DNA of 64,000 nt, from assembly GCA_033030425.1 (NCBI GenBank), contig JAUFSD010000012.1, forward strand, positions 372,001 through 436,000, written 5' to 3'. The notes below the pieces were generated by a model that searched no databases, was not told the DNA's origin, and saw only the letters and a list, made by a program, of their open reading frames with translations. Position numbers and translations under genes: made by a program. The stretch comes from Verpa conica (Eukaryota > Ascomycota > Pezizomycetes > Pezizales > Morchellaceae). This document shows, in pieces, positions 24,396-36,100 of this stretch (position 1 is the stretch's first letter; each line of letters begins with the position of its first letter).

Positions 24396-24975
24396 ATGGC
24401 AATGGAGAAAGGTGGTAGCTCCCGTAACCGTCGCCCACGCTTGTTGTCGGATTCTGAGAGGGAGCGTCTGGACGAATTCATCGACCTCATCCACTACTCC
24501 GACCGGTAAGTCCCTTTTTTTGCGCCGCTAAAGCTTAAGCTAATCTTCCATCAGCTATTCCGACAAGGCCTATGAGTACAGGTACTTTCCCCCTCTATTC
24601 TCCCCGCTAGAATAGGCGTACAACCCCCAATAATTGTCGCCCAACTACAAAGAATACCGAAAGCTAATCCAACAACTCAGGCACGTAATGCTCCCCAAGC
24701 AGATGCTCAAGGCAATCCCAAAGGACTACTTTGATGTCGAGACTGGAACCCTCAAGATCCTCCACGAGGAGGAGTGGAGAGGCCTAGGAATCACCCAGAG
24801 TCTTGGATGGCAGCACTACGAGATTCATGCGCCGGAGCCGCATATCTTACTTTTCAAGTGCGTTCTTTCCCTCTACTTTATTTAGCGGGTTCCCCCCCGT
24901 AAGCAGTGAGATTTGTGACTGAGACCTCCGATGTTCCCTAGGCGACCCAAGAACTTTCAGCCAAACGTCCAGTAA
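24396..24975 (+). CDS. cks1: Cyclin-dependent kinase regulatory subunit Cks1/Suc1 (115 aa)
   Basis: Four exons; introns 24506-24554, 24582-24680 and 24858-24941. The second exon is only 27 bp. The product contains the entire CKS signature: [19 protein letters not shown], the DYFD segment, [20 protein letters not shown] with the phosphate-binding and exchange-loop region, and HEPHILLF-type [10 protein letters not shown]. It binds the cyclin-dependent kinase and anchors phosphorylated substrates during G1/S and mitosis. Length is normal for fungal Cks1. The start is the first ATG of the reading frame; MAMEKGG offers a second ATG two codons later. Confidence 0.96.
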
Positions 24976-26152
24976 AACGAAAAGAAGGTTGCCGTTTTTC
25001 ACTTCTTAAATGACGATAAAAATGGTTTTTTTTGTTGCAGGCGCTTGGGTACGAATTAACGAAAGTGGATGAAGAAATGATCTGAAGTGGCCAAACTAGC
25101 GAGAGGAGGGAAGGAATCTAAAGGATAATGCAACGATTTACTACCGTGTACTATTACGCACAACAAAAACGAGCTATGGAACCCCCCCTTTCCGAAAAAG
25201 AAAAAAGTCAAGTACGACAAAGGGGCACTTCCGGTGCTTTTTTTTTTGTACGAAAAAAAAATTTGATTGGGAATATGGAAGTTGTTGGCATAGGATCTTT
25301 TATTATTTCTTGCGTTGATGTTACCTCAAGTTTGCTCTCTTAAAAAAAAACTTCTAGTTTCTCTCTTCTTTCTTTTTCTTTTTCTTTCTTTTTTCAACTC
25401 TGTAAATAGTAATGTTCCAAGCCTAGCTTTTGTGTACCTCCCCCCCCTTGATCCAGCTAGAGACAGAGTATGTTTTGTTTTTTTCTCTCCCCTACCTACC
25501 TACCCCCCTTGCCTTGCCTTAGTGCGCTCCTTGAAACACTACAAGGAGTAACGTCCCTGGTTCCTGGGCCTGTGATCTGCTCAAGGTAGTGAACCCGTGT
25601 ACCTGGTTATAGCTATCGCAATTATTTTATTTTTTTATTTCATCTCTAATTTTTTAGTTTGTAGCGAGCGGTAAGTAAGGGGGTGGTGTTGTTTACTTTA
25701 AATGTGTGAGGTCAGAGAGCTATTCTGTTGTAACCCTAGGTCAGGTGTTGAATACCGGAACGGACGAACGGAAGGGTTATGTTCTAGGGATGTGTAGTTC
25801 GGATTGACCATATTAGGCTTGATGAAATTGTAGTACGCGTAATACACGATCAATGGCTGTTATGTAAGGCTTTCAGTACGTACCAGGATATATATATTGT
25901 GTTAAGGCACCGCATACTTATAGAGTAGGAACATCTTTTTATTTTTATTTTTATCCTACGTAGCGTAGTGTATTATGAATACCACATATACTGTATCCTA
26001 GCTCTATATATGAAAAAAACGAGGAATAAAAATTATAAACAAGAAAAGAAAAGAAAAGTAGTAAACTAGAGTAAAAAAAAAAACATCCCACCCCCATACA
26101 TCTCCCCAAGAAAACTTGCTAAAAAAAAAACTTCAATAGCAACTCGAATACC
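24976..26152. other. Convergent 3' region, low complexity
   Basis: Lies between the 3' ends of cks1 and the secreted-protein gene. Rich in A and T runs and CT-rich tracts (25360-25400), with no supportable gene. Open frames at 25128 and 25315 are low-complexity. Confidence 0.55.
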
Positions 26153-27043
26153 TCAATCTTGCTTATCCTTCTTTTTAAAAACTCCTTTAACAGAATTCCA
26201 AGCCCCCTTGAACCACTCCACAACTCTGTCCCACCCTAAAACACCGTCAGTTAAACCATACCTTTAAATAAAAAAAACCAGTACAGTACAGTATAATCGC
26301 CCTATAGAAGTATGCTTTTTGTGCAATATGTTCTTATATGAGAGTACTAGTGCACATGGAATAATCCCTGTTCAGGTCGGACTGAATACTCTCATAGGGC
26401 GATTATACTGTATCAAAAAAGAGAGAGAGGAAGGAACCTACCACTCGGCCCCCTCCCACAAGTCGGACAAATATCACTCGCCACAGCAGGAATTTCCTCC
26501 CCCGCCACGGCCAACCTCGCCAACTCCACCGCTCTCCCATCATTAACACCCCCATTCACATGCTTCACCAAATACGGCTCCTCCACCTTTGGTTTCATCG
26601 CACTCACAAGATCCCCAACGAGTCCCAAGGGAGCCCACGAACTCGACTTAACCGGCTTTGCAGGACTCGCTGGCTTCTCGGTCATATCAAGAACTCCGTG
26701 TGGTCCGAATGTTGGCAGATTGGCCACAGAGTATTTTGTTCCGGGGGCCTCCTCTTTCCATCCGGGGTTGGTGGGGGCGGTGGTGCCTTTGCCGAAGGGC
26801 CATGGTGCGGAGGGGATTGGTGGTGTGGAGGCGCCGTCGAGTCCCCCGCTGCCGGCGTTGTATGTGGAGGGTGCGGTGAATATTGGCGAGTAGAATTCGG
26901 TCCCGGCGGTTCCTAGGGGGGTGTTAGTGGTGTTGGGTCTAGGGAGGAAGGGAGGACTTACTCTTTTCGAGCCCTGAGTGGGAGGTAATAGGTAGTGCGG
27001 TAGTAAATGTTATGAGGATTAGGATAAAGTGGAAGATCTTCAT
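26153..27043 (-). CDS. Secreted protein with Kex2-type site (211 aa)
   Basis: Family not recognised. Three exons; introns 26913-26961 (49 bp) and 26236-26441 (206 bp). The second intron is long because a MITE sits inside it. The protein begins with a signal peptide (MKIFHFILILITFTTA). A Lys-Arg pair at residues 27-28 (LEKR-TAG) could be cut by Kex2. A Gly/Pro-rich middle follows, and the end is basic and amphipathic (WDRVVEWFKGAWNSVKGVFKKK). One CPTC motif near residue 180 is the main cysteine feature. Small size, secretion and lack of known domains make it effector-like or a surface protein, but this is inference. Confidence 0.8.
26287..26412. mobile_element. MITE (Tc1/mariner-like) inside an intron
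   Basis: Ends are inverted repeats: TACAGTATAATCGCCCTAT on the left and its reverse complement on the right, extending to about 27 bp with mismatches. The ends begin CAGT and are flanked by TA on both sides, the target duplication of Tc1/mariner elements. About 126 bp, with no coding capacity. Removing it shortens the host intron to about 80 bp, in line with other introns here, so it is a recent tolerated insertion. Confidence 0.8.
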
Positions 27044-29398
27044 TTTTTTTTTTTTTTGTAAAGATTATATATACGTATAATTACGTAGTGCTAATAGGTT
27101 GTAGAAGTGTGTGTAGTTGTATTTTTCACAATTCAGAGATGGAGGAAGAGTTATGGAGGAAGAGGATGAGAGAATGGGGGGAAGCTGGGGGGTTTTTATA
27201 CAGTAGTAGCGGCAGGAGGGGGTCGGGGGAAATATAAACTAAAATACTCCAAAGACTATCTTGTGGTCTAGAAGGCTCTATGTAAATGTCGTAACTATTT
27301 GCGGTATTCTTATATTTACCTAACACCAATAAACAATGACTCAAAATTTGATATCTCTAGCGTATTGGAATGTAGTTTACTAGAGAGGGGAGTGAAAAAA
27401 TTGTAGACTGATGTGATACAGACTAACTGAGTCGACTGGACTGAGAACTCACCCGCTCGACTAAGTTGACAGCTGGACGTACTTAGTATCTAGTTATAGC
27501 GTCATTTATTACTTCTTGTGCGCGATTTTTTTTACCGCGTCCAAGTTATGAGATATTTCAGTCCTTCTATTGGATTACATATATATCATGGCGGACGAAA
27601 CATTTTTTCTGCTATTGTAGCGTGTGGTCTTTACGATAGTAGTATATTTTATACCTGCTAGCGTAAGGGCGGTAGCGAATTTCTTGGCGGTTAACTAGCT
27701 CCCGACTGTTACATACCCCGCACAACTAATATAGGTTGAAGAAACTACCGATAGAACAATAGCATATAATTACCTTTGATCGGGAATCTGTCCTTATCCG
27801 TAGAGATGACACTAGGCAACCCCCCGATCTATCGGCATCGCTAGTAGTGTAGGGGGTAGTAGGGGACTAGGGAGGTAGACGTGATCCATATACACGCACG
27901 ATAAGAGCATGTGTTATAGGTCGCCAGGACGCTCTAGTTGCCTTGCAAAGTTATCGTAATGCAGAAGATAAGAAAATATGCAAAGCCCGACTGAGCGCTC
28001 TTTTATATCTTCTTTTAGTGAAATGTCAGCAGTTTCAAAAAAAACTAGTTGTTTCCTAGTTAAGTTATGCAGGGCGCAAGTACTACATATTATCAACCAC
28101 CCCTAGATAAATCAGACCCATGGTAACACAGTAGTTTTATATTTAAAAACAAATAACTTTCTATAAGGGCTTTATTATCCATATACTAATTCTTATTTGT
28201 CCGACCCTACCTTAAAATCCCGGTAGACTTGTAAAAGTTAATTTACACTCATACGTATATACATACAAGGCTTAACACCCCTTGGTATATATAAGCTGAT
28301 CAAACTTACCTTAGTAGAACCAACGAATTATTAACATATCTTTAGGGCGAAGAAGCTCCTCTAAAGAGCGCAGGAATCACGAACCTATAGATAGCCGCCG
28401 ATAAACAGTGATAATGTTACTGGTGGGCACAGTATAAAACGTCATCTTGGCTCGCTACGTAATAATTCCCCCAAGAACAGGTTAAAAGACTAGAATATGT
28501 CCGACTCTAGGGCTATGTTTAGGCCACGCTCTCTCGGCGCAATAAAGCTGTCGCTGAATCGGAATACCTGCGTATATCATGTAGCATGTTATACCACCAG
28601 GCCACGACGCCTGCGGTGCTTTCCCCGCTGGACCTCGATCCTCGGGGCTAAGCTGCTTCCCACCACCCAGGCTGTACGACTTAGGCCTCCCTTACGAGTG
28701 ATACACCATGATGTTCCCACTGCGGGAAGTCACATGACACAAACGCCAAGAACATCTTACATCACCCCTGCTTCCCGCCAACCACATCTCAAGAAAAATT
28801 CTGGGCAGCAAAGGAATAACGTGGGAAAAGCCCCCCAGTGGGTATACAGCAGATACCTTGATCCCTTCCACCAGAATCTCTCAGTTCTGTGCACAATTGC
28901 TCGTTTGCTCGCGGCATCACACACACAAATCCGTGATCCGCGTCCTTAACCCCAGGCGTTTGTGTGGCGGAGATCTTCGGCCTCTGATTGGGTGTGAGCC
29001 ACCGGTCTTTGCTTGGGTCAGCGCCTTACAACCCCCAACCTGAACGTACGGTCCTCCCCTGGGCTTTCCATCTGTTATTATCAACCTCGTCTCTATCTCC
29101 TTCTAAAAGTTCTACCCGATAGCTCAGACTTCACCCTCCATTGTCGCTGCGGGTTCACACCTCCTTATACATATCGCACAAAACGACTTTACTTCTCTCG
29201 CGTCGCGTCTGGTTGCCTCCTGGTTAGCAGCGGAGCCGTAAGCAACTGACTGGAGCCGGGCCTAAGAAACGCAAAAGCCCACCCACTCTAGAGTACCAAA
29301 AAAAAAGTCCCACCGCGGAGTGACTAAACCGAGGGAGAGAAAGAAATCAAACCCTGGCTAAGGACTAAGGGTTACATTAAAAAGAGTGAGAGGGGGGA
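27044..29398. other. Relic AT-rich stretch, then promoter and leader of the LSD1-type gene
   Basis: From 27.4 to 28.45 kb the sequence is AT-rich with dense stops, probably decayed repeats. From about 28.5 kb base composition shifts to GC-richer sequence up to the demethylase start, likely its promoter and 5' leader. A 150-aa open frame at 28497-28949 starts with ATG but shows no domain; it could be leader sequence or chance. Confidence 0.45.
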
Positions 29399-32300
29399 AT
29401 GGCAGATCCCGGCCAAGACGATCACAATTCCCACGGCGCCGGCTCAATGGATCCCAATGGTGCTGCGGCCAATGCGAATTACTTCGAGAACATGGGGAAT
29501 ATGGATTCTCTCGCGACAGCTGCCCATGCCCAAGCTCAACAACAAGCTCCCTACAGTCCCCACGGAACGGCTTCACAACAGGCTGCAGCTGCGCATAGTC
29601 TAGTGGATCCTATGTTCTACATGGGAGACCAGCAGCAGCAGCAACAACCTCAGCAGTACTACCCTCAACAAAGCTATGTGCAGGGGACTACAGGATATCC
29701 TACACCTACATCGGAACAATGGCAGCAGGCTTTGGCGCAGCAGTTGACCGGGGGGACCATTGAATTCCAGCAGCTGTTTGGTCATATTCAGTACCAGAAT
29801 CAGCAGCAGCAAGCTCAGCAAGCTCAGCAAGCTCAATTACTTGCAATGCAGCAAAGGGGTCAACAACAGGTTGCGGCTGGAGCACTAGCACAAGGAAATA
29901 TGGTACAGAACCCAGGAATGATTCAGCATGTACAACAGCATGCTGTACATGCGCAATCAGCAGTTATGCACGCACACCAGAAGGCATACTCCCAACAACA
30001 GCAGGTTCAACAACAAGTTCAGCAGCAACAGCAACAGCAGCAACAACAATTGCAGCAGGTTCAGCAGCAGCAGCGACCTCAGATTATAACCGGGGTACAT
30101 AGAGTCGCTCCTCCGGGACAACACGGAATCTCTGCGGAATCGTCGAATCTATCATCCCCTCAATCATCAAACATCGAGGCCTCTACCCCTATGGATCTCG
30201 ACTCTGCTATATCTTTAAAGCCGGTCTCAACGCCGACAGTACGAACAGTCCCAGATCGGACCCTGACGAAAGGACGAGCCGATTTCAGGCCCAAGACCGC
30301 CATACCTCAAGATCTGACAGCGGAAGAATACGCCCGGCAATGCACTCAAGCTGCTATTGCGAGTCGTCTACCACCGTATGCTCTACACCCTATGGAATAT
30401 CTAATGCTGAGAGACCATATCAATCATATCCAAGTAACAACCTACATCCATATCCGAAACGGAATTCTGCGATTATGGCAGCGGAATCCGCTCGTTAGTG
30501 TCACAAGAGAAGAAGCTGCCGGTTGCGCAAAAGATTATCGCTTTTTCGATGTAGCGGAGGTGGCATACGAGTGGCTAGTAAGGAACGGATACATCAATTT
30601 TGGGTGTGTCGAGGTTCCAAACACAATTTCATCCTCTCTAAATACAGCAAAGGCTCGGAGAAGGACAATTGTTGTTATCGGCGCGGGAATGTCGGGATTA
30701 GGTTGCGCAAGGCAGCTGGAGGGACTGTTCTCGCAATTTGGAGATAGGTTACCAGCCGGGGAAGCACCCCCGAATATTATTGTCCTAGAAGCCAGGGGAA
30801 GGCTAGGGGGAAGAATTTACTCTCATCCTCTAAAGAACCAACAAGGTGCAAATCTGCCGGAAGGGAAACGGGCAACTGCAGATCTGGGGGCACAGGTTAT
30901 CACAGGCTTCGATAATGGAAATCCGTTAGGGGTGTTGATTCGAGGGCAGTTGGCATTGCATTACCATAGTCTGCAGGATAACTCATCGCTGCACGATTCC
31001 GATGGTATACCAGTTAATAAGGATCGAGATAATTTGGTGGAACGACTCTACAATGATATTTTAGATCGGGTTTCGATCTTTAAAAATAAACTTTCCGCGC
31101 TGAAAACAGTTGAGGGTGACAGGGAGCTTATCGATACCGGAAAGGACCCAACCGGCGAAGGCGGGGAAATGATCTCTAAGATAGAGGACAATGAAGTAGA
31201 TATACCATCAGTCTCCAGCTCTGCAAGTCTCGACGAAAACTTCTCTGCCAATGTCGACAAACTTACCGGTAAGCCCTCAACAGCTACTGGCTCAAGCGCT
31301 AGAATCCCTGCAGCTGAGCAGGCGAGAAAAATTGGCTGGCAATTGAAACCAGGTACTATTGGCGATGAGACAATCACCCTTGAGCCCCACGGCACCGATT
31401 CACGGCACCCAACCCTCGGGAAAACAATGGACTCTGTACTACGACAGTACCAAAACATCATCGATATCACTCCTCAAGACCTCCGACTCATGAACTGGCA
31501 CTATGCAAACCTGGAATATGCGAATGCTTCCAACGTTGATTCCTTATCCCTTGGCCACTGGGACCAAGACGATGGGAACGATTTTAGTGGGGCACACGCT
31601 ATGTTATTAGGTGGTTATACACAGCTTCCGAGAGGACTGTGGATGAGCCCCAGAAAATTAGATATCAGGACACGTCATGTGGTGAAGAAGATCACATATA
31701 ATGCTGATGAAGGAGCTCAGGGAGGTGCTCAGATAGAGTGTGAGAATGAACAAGTTTTCCATGCGGATAAGGTTGTAGTCACGTTACCGTTGGGGGTGCT
31801 GAAGGCGGAGCAAGTGAAGTTTGAGCCGGCGTTACCAGATTGGAAAAGTGGTGCGATTGAGAGGCTAGGGTATGGACTACTGAATAAGGTCAGTACCCTC
31901 CTAGGTGAGAGATCTAGAGTAAATGCTGATTTGGGGTGTAGGTGATTTTGGTGTATAATGAACCTTTCTGGGATGTAGATAATGATATGGTTGGCCTTCT
32001 GAGAGATCCCCTAGGTCCCCCTTCGATCCAGGAAAGCTATGAGGCGAATAGAGGAAGATTCTACATGTTCTGGAACTGCACTAAAGCTAGTGGAAAGCCA
32101 ACACTAGGTACCTGCCTAATCTATGTTTGGTAAAAAAACCCACTAACTATTTTATCTAGTCGCCCTTATGGCCGGTGAAGCTGCAATGCAAACAGAGCTC
32201 GAATCCGACGAAATACTCGTCAAAGAAGCTACCGCCTATCTCTCAAAAATGTATCCCGCAAAGAATGTCCTACACCCCACAGAAACCATCGTAACACGCT

Positions 32301-33186
32301 GGAAAAAGGATCCATACTCCCGGGGCTCCTACTCCTATGTCGGCCCTGAAGCTACCGCAGATGATTATGACCTTATGGCGAAACCTATCGGCAACTCTCT
32401 CTACTTTGCCGGGGAAGCATCCTGCAAGTCATACCCCGCGACAGTCCACGGCGCTTACATCAGCGGTCTTCAAGCCGCGAGTGATATCACCGAGTCAATC
32501 CTGGGGCCCATTCATGTACCATCACCGCTCATTCCACCAAAGCCGAAGTTCCAGGGCTCATACGGCTCGCTGGCCGGCTCGAAAAGAAAGGCGGAGGACT
32601 CGGTAATCGAGAAAGCACGCGAGCTGAAGTCCGCTCGGTTAGAAAAATATGAAGAGAAGCTAAAGCAGGCGCTCCATGACGCACTCGGTGAGCGGCCAAC
32701 CAAGCCTGGTCGATCAGGGGCGAACCCGTTCTTGTTGTATCAGAAGGATCACTGGTTCATCTGTAAAGCGAAATGCGATGAGGCACGACGAAAAAGTACA
32801 AATAACCCTGAAGCGAAAGCAACGAGGAATGAGGTTCGTGCGGCGCTGGGTCAGATGTGGAGGGATGCGCCAGAGGATGAGAAAAGACCGTACTTGAATG
32901 AGACTGAGAGTAATAAGAAAAGTAATGCGGCGAGTGTTACAGAGTTTAAAAAGAAATTGAGCGAGTATGATAAAGCTGCAACGAAATTTAAGAAAGAATG
33001 GAAGGAGAAGAACCCGAGCATACCTACAGATGACGAGGTGTTGCTTTCGAGACAAGCGGAGTTGGAGGTTAGTTTTGATCCCTGTTCTGAGTATGTATGT
33101 CCTAACACTAGTGCTTGTAGATTGCGGAGATTAAAAGAAGTCGGAAGCTCAATGGGTTCATTGATTCAGACGAAGAGGACTATTGA
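29399..33186 (+). CDS. LSD1-family histone demethylase: SWIRM, amine oxidase, HMG box (1209 aa)
   Basis: Four exons; introns 31889-31941, 32108-32159 and 33068-33120. The N-terminus is Gln-rich, with long CAG/CAA runs (about residues 30-230). The SWIRM domain spans about 305-400 (LTAEEYARQCTQAAIASRL ... VRNGYINFG). The FAD-binding motif VVIGAGMSGLGCARQLE is near 425, followed by EARGRLGGRI. The amine oxidase core continues to FAGEASCKSYPATVHGAY near 970. A C-terminal HMG box covers about 1070-1145 (NPFLLYQKDHW...). This is the architecture of fungal Lsd1/HdmA-type lysine demethylases, which oxidise methylated histone H3 and bind DNA through the HMG box. A basic and acidic tail (SDEEDY) ends it. 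Catalytic motifs look intact. Confidence 0.94.
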
Positions 33187-36100
33187 GCTGAAGGATATTA
33201 AAAGGATTAAATGGCAAATCAATGAATGAATTGACACGGGGTGATTTTGACTTGTCGTTTTCCTTTTGTATTATTTCGACTGTTAATCTCTAGGCATTTT
33301 TTTGTTCCGATCCCTTCATCTCTTTTTTTTTTTTTAAGCTATATTCCCTACATTCTTAGCTTTAGCTTTCTCACCTCTTTCATACTATTTCTATCTTTTT
33401 TTTTTCCCGTTTAATCTCCGCATTGCATTCCTAGCCCTTTTATTTTTATCTAGTGCTATCTCTTATTTTTTTACTGTAACCATAGGATTTGTGGTAACTA
33501 GGCGCGGTATTGAGGGAAAAAAAATGCAGTGATCTTTGATCACAAATGTACTGTAGCAAATAGTGTTAAGGAGGTGAAATTCGAGGGTGTGTGGAGCGAT
33601 AATGAATTTTTATTTATTAGTGGGTAGTTAGGTTCTATGATATTAGATGAGTCATGAGTTCTCACTAGTGTAGTACATTCTCCAGTACCGGGTAAATAGG
33701 TTATCCGGATAAAATCTAGCAAGTAATCGCTTGGCGCAATCACCTTATCTACAAACAGATAAAACTAGTCTCAGCGATAAAGTTTTAAGGGAAAGAATAG
33801 TATCATTTGTCTCACGCCAAGACGGTCCACGTGGTTCTTTTGTGGTCTCAGTAATATTCTAGAACCTACTTAAAAAAAATATTAGAACTATCATGTATCT
33901 ATCATTCAGAAATACCACCACTAAAGTGCCTATCTCAGTGTAAAAATAGGGATGCCCCTATATATATCGGATGTTTCGTCATCGCTATGTAGGAAGGAAG
34001 ATTGACTGTAAGATTTTTTAATGTCATGGGGGGAATACTAGTAGATAAGATAATACTTTTCACTAATCACTACTGTCATCGATGCGAAATGGCAAGACTT
34101 CTATCGAGCCCTAAATATTCACATAGTAGCAAAAGCCCATGAATTTTCTATACAACGCCTTTCGAGGGGGGTTAATATTGAATAATCCTAGATAAAAATA
34201 ATTGTTCAATAATGGGAGGTTGGTGAGGCTATACATGATATCATATTTTAGTCCTACAAAAAAATTATCTAAAGTTATTCCTTTATCCCATCGGTACGGG
34301 ATAAGTAGATAGAAAGGCTAGTGCTTAGGGGCGTCTAGTGGCTCTCTCGGGCGGTACGACACCGAAGGGGTGCTTCTTACGCTACTAAACCCCGGAATTC
34401 GGCAGCTAATGGATATTATATCTATGCATGCTGAAGCTATGCGTATAAACACTGGAAGACAAGACAAAAAAATGTAAAGACACATGAAAGGAAGATACAG
34501 GGACAAATACAGGGACAGGAGGCCAGTAAGAAAAGCTAGCAGTATTTAGAGAACATTTGGTCAAATTTCTGTCAGGTCGTGTATTAGTCATGATGTTTAG
34601 ATAGAATAAAGTCAATAGAGTGGAATATATTCAGAGCAACTTGACAGTAATGAGTGAGAGATTAGCCCGGATGAGGCTGTATATTTAAGTATAGTTTCTC
34701 TTCCTTTTTGGGTTATTACGGTGCTTCTTTCTTCATATATTGCAACCAAAGATACAGGTGGTTACCTTATATTGGCTGATAGTACGCACATAAAGTCCTT
34801 TAACACTTTGGCTCGGTATTAGCAAAAAACCAATTACTCAATAGAGGAAATCTCATGATTCTCTCCTTACCTCAACGGCCTCTCTGAGGTTTATAGTCAT
34901 GCGTTGCTCTCCAATGTGCCTCGCTGAAATTAGGAGTAGTGATCTATGCCTCGCGAGAACCTAGAGCTTGTTCTACCCCCCCCAAACCCTAATATAGTAT
35001 TTGGCTATACTTTATACTAGGTATGAGTTAGTCTCGTTCCCAGCCCCAATGATTGCTTTTGCTGCGCAGCTACCGTAGGGTCTGGTGTGCTAACCTCTCC
35101 GAGCTTGCCCAGTTCGCATTTCGGACATATTTTGGCTCGGGGGCTCTCGGGGGCTCTCGGGGTATAATTGGTACTTAGGTTTGTATGGAGCCAGCACGTA
35201 AACCTAAGTACCTATAAAAGCTTCGAGCCATCTAGAAGAGCCCCCGAACTAGCTGAAAAACCCCGACAGGCCGGGGTCTTTCGGAGGTTCTCGGAGTGTT
35301 ACCTGGTACTTAGGAATGTATGGCAGCTCCACACAATCCTAAGTACCTTCGGAGGCTATAAAAGGCCCCGAGCCTCTGAAAGCCCCCGAGCTTCGCGGAG
35401 GTCTTCGGGGGTAGCTCCGAAAGATCCCGGGACTTTACTGCTCCAGACCCTACGGTGACGCAGCAAGCTGCGCCGTAGGGGATGGGCACGAGACTAGGTA
35501 TGAGTCCTTTCTCCTTCTAGAGTCACCTAGTCCAAGAAGCTCTACTCACACCCATACCATCTATCAGAATCTATATGTCTCTGCCACCCTACTTATCTTT
35601 TGAACTCCTATATCTTATATTCCTACGGCTCACTCCCCTTCTGTCTTCTAGCACCATGTACTAATTTAGTTCCGCTTTGCTACAACGCATCTTACATCAA
35701 GGGTCCTCTTCCTCACCCCACCCCCTCTGTTGCCTACAGATCCCGTCCTGAGTACGCCTGTTTTGGGAAGTCTCACTAGCTCCCTGTAATAAGCTCACTA
35801 AGCGTCCCTATAATTGGCCTTTGCTACATATGCCCTCACACAGCCCTCTACGCTTCTTAGGCGCACGTAGAGCTAACCCTAGGTCCCTAAGCCCACAGCT
35901 TTACATGCTCCCTTATAGGTTCTATCGGGCTCATATAGTCTATCCGTAGTTCTATAGCTCGCATAGCCTCACTGTACCTTCTGTTACTCCCCAGGAGGGT
36001 AGGGAGATAACGTTGTTAAGTAGTAAGGAACACAGAAGTAGGTATAATAGTTACTGAAGACCAATACACATATATAATAAATATTAAGCAGATAGGAATA

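Noticed and set aside
28497..28949. 150-aa ATG-started open frame upstream of the demethylase gene
   Set aside because: No domain, no protein-like periodicity; lies in the expected promoter/leader.
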